DNA from: Hyposmocoma kahamanoa
Taxonomy: Eukaryota; Arthropoda; Insecta; Lepidoptera; Cosmopterigidae
Assembly (NCBI RefSeq): GCF_003589595.1
Contig: NW_020653713.1
Span: forward strand, 5,036,330 to 5,100,329
Reading direction: 5' to 3'
Length of the DNA stretch: 64,000 nt
A program made the translations under genes and the position numbers. Within the stretch, counting starts at the first letter, position 1. The number at the start of each line of letters is the position of its first letter. Below the pieces are notes generated by a model. It did not search any database. It saw only the letters and a program-made list of their open reading frames with translations, and was not told where the DNA came from. Shown here in pieces: positions 56,300 to 64,000 of the stretch.

Positions 56300-56846
56300 A
56301 AAATAAATTAATAAAATCCAGACTTTATTTCAAATAATAAGAGTTTTCCATATTACATTCTTGCTTTGTAAACAATAGGATGTTCGGTAACTTTTATTAG
56401 ATAACTGTGTTCTGAATAATGTTTGTGGCCTTTGCCGGTCGAGGAGTACGAGTAATCGTACGGGTGTGACGTCATTTCGGTTCGGTTTCGAATACGACAG
56501 TTTGACGTTCGATTCAGGGTTGTGAATAAAAATGAAAAGAAATCGCACGATATCAAAACTTAGTTCTAATAAGGTCTTGAATCGACCCCCTGAACGGTGA
56601 CAGTCGCATACCCGGTCTACGGTGGAGCTAACAGAAAATTTTTCCTCCTAGTGTCTTCGTACTCCGACGTCATTTAATTTTAGTTTTTTTTTTTTACGTA
56701 ATTGTTTCATCACGTCGGGGTGGCCAATATAGCGGGTGTTATGCCATGTATAAATCAATGCCGGATTAGAAGCGCGAGATGTTTATTGTGGAGATATTTT
56801 ACAATGTGAACTGATCGCAGACAGATGGAAGACAAGGAATAAATAT
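56300..56846. other. No supported gene
   Basis: Minus-strand frames at 56548-56330 and 56556-56353 overlap in two phases and are not coding by any sign I can see. Confidence 0.4.
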
Positions 56847-57346
56847 TAAAAAAACCAACCTCCAAAATTCGTGGAATTACATCTATTTGCCAAGGTTTAT
56901 TGAAATCAGTTGCCGGAAAGTGTGCTAAATCCGTATGCAACATTATAAGGTTAAGGTTAAAGAATATTTATTTCTCGTAAGAATATACATTCACTTATAG
57001 AAAAATTTTAAACACATCAAACTTAAAACAACTTACTAAAAGTACAAGCGCACTAATAAGCTAACAGTCACCAGTACGTTAATAAAAATAATGTTGGTAG
57101 ACAATCAGTACAGAGTACTAAAAAGACGGATCTCAAAAGTCATTCATCCCCTAGTTTGCCACTCTTACAGGTGGAACATTTTCTTCAAATTTAAATGGGA
57201 CCATTGCTGAGGTACCCTTCAATAAAAAAAGAATCATCAAAATCGGTTCACAAATGCCAGCCGGAGTTATCGCGTAACATGCATACAAAAAAAAAACATA
57301 CAGACGAATTGCGAACCTCGACACTTTTTTCAAGTCGGTTAAAAAC
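56847..57346 (-). mobile_element. CGACTTC-family element, split
   Basis: 56847-56942 (AACCAACCTCCAAAATTCGT ... AAATCCGTATGCAAC) and about 57140-57346 (CATCCCCTAGTTTGCCACTC ... TTTTCAAGTCGGTTAAAAA) are two parts of a minus-strand copy. The ~200 bp between begin AAGGTTAAGGTTAAAGAATA and TTTATTTC, which looks like an inverted LINE 3' terminus. Confidence 0.75.
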
Positions 57347-58240
57347 CGAATAAATAGTCACGATGATAATAGTGAAGTGCGCCGTTCGTACTGCGATGCC
57401 ACAGGTACCAATTAGTTATGAATATTATTAGACTTTTTTGTGACATACCTACTATTTTTTTTCTTTTGTTTTTGTTTGACATTGCATTTTTTCATTTAAT
57501 TGCCTTCGTATGCCGTTTTGGCTTATTGCAGAGATTCCAAAAATATTTTATTATCAATTATACCATGAATCGATGCAAACACGAGACAGCATCGATGCAA
57601 TTGCTTATGTTGAATAATTAAAAACGTGTATCGCGTAAGCATCGCGTCTGGCTGTGTGACTATGTTACAACCAATGGTACGACGATATTACACACATGAA
57701 AAGTGTCTATGGATCAAGCAAGTGGTAAAGTAAACGTGCAATTCTGCTAAAAGCCATTCATTTACAGAATTCCTTGCAATTCTGTAGCAATTTCTCTTAT
57801 TTACGTAAAATGATCCCAAATTCCGATGAATTATATCGAATTCAATTCACCAGCAGATTCTGCTTAGGCGTTATAATTGCCACATCAAAAAAAGCAAAAC
57901 CGTAACTTTACCGATTCATTTATTTTTGATTTTTTAATATTCATAAATGGTTCATTATGAGAAATTTAATGTAAATAAGTATGTTCATCGATAAAACAAC
58001 TATATAAAAGGATTAAATTACCAAGAAACCAAGAATTTCATAAATTTTTAATGATTCGGCCAGCAATAAGTTAAAAGTTGTTAACGTCAACAAGAAACAA
58101 TCTCAAATAATTTATAATTAATTTGAAATGGGTTTTAAGATTTGGAGTGTTAGCTGATACACGTGTTTGGAATTTGGTTATTTTAGGCGATTGTTTCATA
58201 GTCTCTAAGTCTGCTTGGGTAAGTGCTTAATAACTAACTA
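57347..58240. other. No gene seen
   Basis: AT-rich. A 67-codon plus-strand frame (57418-57621) is hydrophobic but without context. Confidence 0.4.
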
Positions 58241-58274
58241 AACTCCCTCCCTTCCGTTGTTTACGTCGTAAACA

Positions 58275-59261
58275 ATGGACAAGGTTCCTCCCGATCCCCC
58301 TGATCCCCCGGACAGGGATCTCTCTCCAGTGCTAATGGAGTTATCTCCTCCTGTCTTTACGCCTTATGCCACAAAACGACGTCTGAATATTGATCATGAG
58401 TCTCAACCAGAACCCAATAAAAAAGCTATAACGGATCCACTGCAACAACCGTCGTCCACACCCCCGGTTACAAGCCAATCCAGTGATCCCAAAGCAATTT
58501 ACATTCAACCGTCGCTGACAGAAATGCCCAAACTGTATTCGAAACAGGATAAAGGTCCGTTTATTGTCCTTGTCTCACGACAGGAGACAACTCCCTCGTT
58601 TGGTACTACTATTCGCCCCATAATCTTTGGTCAATTTTTAAACAAAAATAAAATTAGTAATGTTGTTTATGGCGGAATCAAAAAGGTTAGTCGGAACAGA
58701 ATAGCTGTGGAATTTAAGACTGGTAAGGACGCCAACGAGTTTATCAACAATCATTTCCTACCTTTATATAAATATGAAGCTGTGATTCCGAACTACAATG
58801 TCACACGTTTAGGGCTCATCAGAGGTATCCCTACTGAGTTGACAATGGAGGAGCTAGTAGAGGCTATGGTTACACCTGACTATTGTGGTGTTGTGCTAAA
58901 AGCTAGAAGACTAAACCGCAAACAGATTGATAATGGAGTTACTACATGGACCCCCACCCAAACGGTCGTACTAACATTTAAAGGTCAAAATCTACCCTCG
59001 AGAAATTTCCTCTATTACACGTCTATAATAGTAGATGCTTACCAGTTGCCCACAATACAATGTAACAACTGCTGCCGTTTCGGGCACATTAAGACCCAAT
59101 GCCGATCCAAGCCTAGGTGTTATAGATGCGCCCAATCTCACCCCGGGGAGACTTGCTCAGTAGTGGAGGATAATGCTACTTGTTTGCATTGTTCAGGTAC
59201 CCATTTTGCTGCTGATGAAGCTGCTGCTCTCTTCCCAAATGTTAAAAGAATGATCTTTTAA
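58275..59261 (+). pseudogene. LINE ORF1 (gag-like, zinc knuckles), truncated
   Basis: 328 codons from an ATG in a good insect context (AAACAATGG). The N-terminus is proline-rich (PPDPPDPPDRD). At residues ~120-250 lies an RRM/gag-like region, and at the C-terminus CCHC knuckles: CNNCCRFGHIKTQC (C-x2-C-x4-H-x4-C), CYRCAQSHPGETC (C-x2-C-x3-H-x4-C), and CLHCSGTH with the last Cys missing. Such ORF1 proteins bind the element's RNA. The frame stops at 59261 inside a perfect hairpin (59234-59269). After it, ORF1 sequence seems to continue in another frame (TFGDADTSRVSTSIP, from about 59262) up to the Penelope-like insertion, and beyond it (LKKFSDVPLPPNVAPK, about 60196-60243). So the stop is a secondary lesion. 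Confidence 0.82.
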
Positions 59262-59269
59262 CATTTGGG
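59234..59269. other. Perfect 16-bp hairpin with 4-nt loop at the end of ORF1
   Basis: CCCAAATGTTAAAAGA (59234-59249), loop ATGA, exact reverse complement (59254-59269). The ORF1 stop codon lies in its right arm. Since normal ORF1 proteins of this kind continue past the third knuckle, the hairpin probably marks the junction of a deletion with templated sequence. Confidence 0.9.
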
Positions 59270-59565
59270 GATGCGGATACATCAAGGGTGTCCACTAGCA
59301 TACCCACTACACTTTCACCATCCTTCCCAACACAATTGTCTCCCTCTACGCCGCTAACACAGTCTTATAGAAAAACAGTATTTCTGACACCTCGCCAATC
59401 AGGCCCTTTAGGGAAAAGTTACGACAGAGAAGCACACAACAATATAATTAGAGATTGTCCTTCTACTCTTCCTGGTGGCTGTGCTTTAGGTAACTCCTCA
59501 AACACAACAGAGACCTCCCCTAATGATGACTGCCTTGACCTTCTATGGTTACTGGTCATTAACAT

Positions 59566-60182
59566 AGGAAATGAAACTATTTTTCCGGATTTAAATCGCG
59601 TATATTTGTTTTTTCAAACAAACCGACGTTTCGGGCCGTTTACAGGTCCCATGGTCACGGTTGACTGAGGTGGTACAGTCTTCAACCAGTTATGTCTAAT
59701 ATTAATGCAAACCACCCTATTTTTTCACTATAGTTACAATAGTTATTAATTAAATACCTTATTTTTAATTTTACAAAGAAAACATTCCAATTTACGCTAC
59801 ATTAAGTTTTACAAATTATTTTATTGAATGAATTTTCATTAAGTTTAATTTATTATTAATTATTAATAAAAATTAGAATAAACTAAAATATATTAATTAG
59901 TACTGCAGTCTTATGTCTGTTTGGGATTTTTCATTTGAGGAAATACTGGATCCCAAACTGGTGGTACGGAGAAACCATCTTCCCTGTTGAAATTAGGATG
60001 TTTTTTAATTTCAATGGCCTCTCGCAGCATCCTGGGCAGATAACGGACTTCTTTTGCAAGGCCCTGGGGTTTGTCAAACTTCATTGAATGTGTAGGTTTA
60101 TCCATGACATGCTCGCAGACTGCAGACTAAAAGAGAGAAAGAGGTGTATGTGTAACAATCGCGAAAACCTAAGAACTCGATA
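59566..60182 (-). mobile_element. Penelope-like element, 617 bp, inside the LINE
   Basis: Flanked by a perfect 13-bp duplication TGGTCATTAACAT (59553-59565 and 60183-60195). On the minus strand it starts TATCGAGTTCTTAGG and GTTTTCGCGATTGTTACACA, then jumps to the end of a GIY-YIG coding region (about 60134-59911), followed by an AT-rich 3' part and a terminal piece in inverted orientation (59690-59566, with TGACCATGGGACCTGTAAA and the AGTTTCATTTCCT end). Inverted terminal pieces, 5' deletions and variable-length target duplications are characteristic of Penelope-like elements. The reverse transcriptase is missing. Confidence 0.88.
59911..60134 (-). pseudogene. GIY-YIG endonuclease C-terminus of a Penelope-like element
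   Basis: From a possible 3' splice site (CTCTTTCTCTCTTTTAG, ending about 60135 on the minus strand) the frame reads SAVCEHVMDKPTHSMKFDKP, then VRYLPRMLREAIEIKKHP and NFNREDGFSVPPVWDPVF, and a stop at 59911-59913. REAIEI carries the conserved catalytic Glu of GIY-YIG nucleases, and NFNREDG plus the W.P. ending are the usual C-terminal landmarks of the Penelope-like GIY-YIG domain, which nicks target DNA. The GIY and YIG strands themselves are deleted. The pyrimidine-rich AG just before the coding start suggests an intron, as known in some Penelope-like elements, but this is inference. Confidence 0.82.
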
Positions 60183-60275
60183 TGGTCATTAACATTCTGA
60201 AAAAATTCAGTGATGTCCCACTACCGCCCAACGTTGCCCCAAAAATTTTACCTCTTTTAAATCTACTCACTAAAA

Positions 60276-63200
60276 ATGGCTCTGAATATTGTTCAATGGA
60301 ATAGTAACAGTCTAAAATCCAAAAAAACATGAATTCCAACATATAATAAACACAATCTCTCCGTTAGTCCTTGCCATCTCGGAGACGTGGTTTCCCAGGG
60401 ACTACATCTTCAATGTGCCCGGATTTTCGTGTCCTGATGAGTCCTGGGGATCTTATCATTCAGATTCATTTGGTACCCTGCTTATTGAGCTCCTGGATGA
60501 GCTAGATTTGTGCGTTATAAATATCGGCAGCCCCACAAGAAGGCCCAACTCAACTCAGAACCCACGCAGTGCAATAGACTTAACAATTTGTTCCCCACAG
60601 TTGGCTTCTCTTTTAACATGGTGCACTCTCAAAAGTACATATGGAAGTGATCACTACCCCATTCTTATCTCTTTGCCGAATAAAAGATTAAAAGTTCATT
60701 ACACTCCCCCACTTTTAAAATTTTGATTAAATAAAGCTGACTGGTCGTCTTTTTCGATGGAAATCAATAACAAAGCGGAGTCCCTCCCTGACGTGACGCC
60801 GGACAGTTGTCTTACGGCATACAGGGCATTCAAGGAAACCCTTTTAACGTCAGCACACACCAACATCCCTCAGAAACAAACAACGCGCAGAAGGATTTCA
60901 CCTCCGTGGTGGGACGCTGATTGCACGGACGGCATCCGTAAAAGGAAGGAAGCAGATAAGAAGTACAATGATTTAATGTCTCAGAAGAACTTTCTACACT
61001 ACAAGCAGGTAGCAGCCCAATGTAGAAGGGTTCTGGCCCCAAAGAAAAAACATGGCTGGACAAATTTCTGTGAAAGCATGTCACCTCGTACTCCATCATC
61101 CGTAGTCTGGAGACGGATTCAAAGATTCCGCGGCTCTCTACGCCCTAAAGGAAACACATCAAACGACCCCTCAGGTTTGATTCACTCATTTGCGGACAAG
61201 CTAGCACCCCCATCAGTCCCAAACAAGGACAATCTCCCGTTGCATACTTTCACCGATATCTCTGCTTCTGAAGAACTTGATGGTCCTTTCTCTCTACTGG
61301 AATTGAATATGGTACTAACTGGGCTTAAGGATACTGCTCAGGGAATAGATGGCATCCCATATTCATTCCTCGTAAACTCATCAGGAGAAACAAAATTATA
61401 CTATCTAAAATTAGTTAACACCTTCTTCGACGTGGATATCATACCGGATGAGTGGAACAAGCAAATTATCATCCCTCTTCTTAAGCCCGGCTAAGATCCC
61501 TTCGACTGCAATTCGTACAGACCGATTGCCCTATCCTCTACCCTATTCAAAGTGATAGAACATATGATAAGGAATCGACTGGAATGGTTTTTAGAGAGGC
61601 ACGGTCTATTGGCAAAAACTCAATTCGGGTTCAGAAAGGGATTCAGTACACTAGACAGCTTGAGTATCCTAACCACAGATATTCGTTTAGCGTTTCAAAA
61701 ACAACAGTATGTCGTAGGCGTGTTCCTGGATATAGCAGCCGCCTACGATAACGTTCTTCTTCCGGTGCTCAGAAGTAAACTACGACAGCTGAGTGTCCCT
61801 GACAAGTTGGTGCGTTTTATTGTTAACTCGATTTCAGCCAGATCTATCGAAATTCGCTGCCATGGTACTTCTATTCCTCCCCTATCTGTCTGGAAAGGCC
61901 TCCCCCAGGGCTCCGTACTTAGCCCCCTTCTCTACAATGTTTACACGCTGGATCTGGAAATGACGGTTAACTCGTTCTGCCAGGTCCTGCAGTATGCTGA
62001 CGATGTAGCCCTGTATGTACGATCAGAATCAGTCCAGGAAGCAACATCGCGCCTCACTTCTGCCTTAACCTATCTAAGCGATTGGTTAGCCGAGTATGGC
62101 TTGTCATTGTCGGTTCCCAAGTGTTGTTGTGTTGTATTTTGTAGAAAAAGGAATATCCCATCCCCCCAGATTTTATGTCAGGGTGACTAAATTCCCGTAG
62201 ATACACATGTCAAAATCTTGGGCATGTTTTTGGACTCCAAACTAAGTGGGATTCAACACTTTAACTACATCAGCGGTAAATGTGAGAAAGGTGTTAACAT
62301 TCTCCGTGCCCTCGCGGGTATTTGGTGGGGTGCACATCCTTTTACCCAAAAACTGCTATATAACGCAATAGTCCGTAGCCATTTGGATTACGGCTCCTTC
62401 CTTTTGGATCCATGTAATAAATTACCTCTGGATAAAATAGTTAAAATACAATCTAAATGTATTCGCATAATTTTGGGCGCTATGAAATCATCCCCGATTA
62501 ATGGACTCCAAATCGAATGCGTGGATCCTCCCCTTTACCTACGTAGGCAATTCTTCAGTGACCGATTTTTTTATTAAAGCAGTGCAACATGCTTCTCACC
62601 ACCTTCTGGAACGGTTACAGATGTTGTCGCAGGCGACGAGGGAATCTGCTAATTATAAAACTCCGTGTGTGCTCCATAGCTTTAACAAATTCTGGAAACC
62701 TTCCCTGCCCATAGAGCAAGCAGTTCGCTCGACTCCCAATATTTAATAATAATTTTAAATCACTAACATTTAAACCAGAAGTCATCCTCAATTTTGGCAT
62801 TAACGAAGATTCTCCTCACGCATCTAAACTGTTAAAAGAAAAATTAGCTACCAAATACGAAGGCTGGCTCTCGATTTACACAGATGCCTCTAAATTGCAA
62901 GAAAGTGGTGCTGTAGGATCAGCCGTATGGATGCCTGCCTACAAACTACTCCTTAACTACAAACTCGCCCCGCTAACCTCTGTGTTTACCGGAGAAGCGG
63001 TCTCTCTCCTTGAGGCAATCCAGTTTGCTGAATCCCATAATTTAGGTAAAACCATTATCTTTAGTGACTCCCAAAGTTCCCTCCAGGCAATATTATCTAA
63101 TCCGTTCCGCCTCAAAAACAAGTTCCCCATTATTTTGAAAACCCGAGAAGTATTGTACCGATGCCAACTTAAACCTCTCAACATTATCCTTGCATGGATC

Positions 63201-63665
63201 CCAGGGCACTGCGGTATTCCTGGTAACGAGACTGCAGACTTATGTGCTAAACAGGCCATCACCAGTGGCTCCCCAACCTATGGCAAAGTTTACCACCATG
63301 ATCTTCTCACCTTGGCGCATGATCATCTACCGAGATGATGGCAGGTCGATTGGCAAAACACCAGAAACCGGGCAGGTAAATACTACTACGAGATTCAAAA
63401 ATGTATCCCAAACAAACCCTGGTTTTTTAAACAAAAACTGTTCAGTAAACAGGCCGTATCCATCATCTGTCGCCTAAGGCTTGGGCATGCATGCACACCC
63501 GTCCATCTTGCTAAAATTAGGATAAGGGACCTCTCTGTGTGAGTGTGGCGTTGAGGATGGCACCACGGATCATGTTCTTTTTAACTGCCCTAAGCTGAAC
63601 ATTTCTCTTTACGATTTACTCCCTCAAGATGTCCCTCGTCCAACCAACATAAAGTGCATCCTCGA
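60276..63665 (+). pseudogene. LINE ORF2 (endonuclease, RT, RNase H), broken
   Basis: ORF2 starts with ATG at 60276 (MALNIVQWNSNSLKSK). The APE endonuclease keeps its start, SETWFPRDYIF and the end (TYGSDHYPILI) but lacks the middle with most catalytic residues, and the frame shifts there. From about 60330 to 62577 the frame is constant apart from stops at about 60725, 61492 and 62188. The RT has motif A FLDIAAAYDNV (61723-61755), motif B LPQGSVLSP (61900-61926) and motif C YADD (61993-62004), all with the required residues. After two further frame changes comes RNase H (about 62840-63338) with YTDAS (62877-62891), a GEA Glu, FSDSQ and GNETAD, so its D-E-D-D set is intact. A stop at 63336-63338 and another frame change precede a C-terminal CECG...H..NC motif. 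With at least five stops and three frameshifts, it cannot make a working enzyme. Confidence 0.85.
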
Positions 63666-64000
63666 GATGTCCAAGTCCTCCCCTTTTAAAATTTAAAAAA
63701 AATTCTTGGCAATTAACCAATTAAAATTGTAAAATGTTTACCTTTTTCTGTTTTTTCCCTTTTTGTATTCTATCTAATGTTTATTTACTTTTAATTTCTT
63801 ATATAACCCCTATCTAAAACTACACTGCTTGCATTAACTCATTTAATATACCTAAAACTTTTATTAATAACCCTGTTTAATTAGGCTATGCTTTGTGTTG
63901 TCCTGTGATGTTGCAACTGTGTGCTTTGTTTTAGATAAACCCGCTTCGAGTCTCACAGACAGCAGTAAGGGTCAAAATTATATTTGGAAACAAATCCACT
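63666..64000. other. 3' end of the LINE and flank
   Basis: AT-rich 3' UTR-like sequence to the end of the window. A short A-run lies at about 63695-63703, but no clear poly-A terminus or target duplication marks the limit. Confidence 0.45.

Larger units (their letters stand above)
58241..63760 (+). mobile_element. RNase H-bearing LINE (I/R1-like), degenerate
   Basis: A two-ORF non-LTR retrotransposon: ORF1 (from 58275), ORF2 (from about 60276) with endonuclease remnant, reverse transcriptase, RNase H and a C-terminal Cys/His motif, then an AT-rich 3' end. The RNase H domain places it with the I/R1 group rather than Jockey proper or CR1; the exact clade would need a tree. It is broken by a 617-bp Penelope-like insertion, large deletions, several stops and at least three frameshifts. 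The 5' and 3' limits are uncertain because no target duplication was found. Confidence 0.82.

Overview
The window looks like AT-rich, repeat-packed nuclear DNA of a moth or butterfly (Lepidoptera). The main evidence is the repertoire of interspersed elements: tRNA-derived SINEs, RTE-type tails ending in TGATGA repeats, a restriction-endonuclease LINE sitting in TAA repeats, a GIY-YIG Penelope-like element, piggyBac and hAT MITEs, and the insect-type exon/intron structure of the one host gene found. There are no operons, no bacterial gene signals, no rRNA, no intact tRNA gene and no CRISPR array.

The only host coding sequence I can support is a pair of exons on the minus strand (46910-46766, then 45080-44950). 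Joined across a 1,685-bp intron they read without interruption through a split Tyr codon. They encode part of an immunoglobulin-superfamily protein of the sidestep type (neuronal surface protein family, partner of Beat proteins). The next exons in either direction are not visible, so most of the window is probably large introns or flanks of this gene filled with transposons.

Layout. 0-12 kb: fossil repeats, a first hAT-like MITE, SINEs, an assembly gap flanked by a false-looking 39-bp duplication, an 84-bp-arm foldback MITE, and a LINE C-terminus. 12-25.5 kb: two inverted copies of a ~0.9-kb repeat 11 kb apart (one split by a Penelope-like fragment), a three-layer nest at 15 kb, an RLE-type LINE at 20 kb, and a CR1/Jockey-type fragment at 23 kb. 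25.5-44 kb: sparse intronic DNA with many copies of a ~300-bp SINE-like family (called family B here), an RTE fragment at 31.4-32.35 kb, a ~1-kb inverted-repeat unit at 38-39 kb, and a complete CGACTTC-family element at 43 kb. 44-50 kb: the sidestep exons, a decayed RT fragment beside one splice donor, and a CR1-type LINE. 50-58 kb: CGACTTC-family copies that are each split by other elements, a 911-bp piggyBac derivative with TTAA ends, a GC-rich poly-A SINE, and the fourth hAT-like MITE. 58-64 kb: a long but dead RNase H-bearing LINE (ORF1 plus ORF2 remnants) with a 617-bp Penelope-like insertion.

The most informative observations are insertion events dated or proven from the sequence alone: perfect 8-bp target duplications around three MITEs, 12-13-bp duplications around three Penelope-like pieces (one with an empty site elsewhere in the same window), a 12-bp duplication that shows the RTE reading frame to be chimeric, and three perfect 15-16-bp hairpins with exactly 4-nt loops in unrelated sequences. 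I did not find a convincing new multi-gene system. Family names come from motif recognition without database searches.
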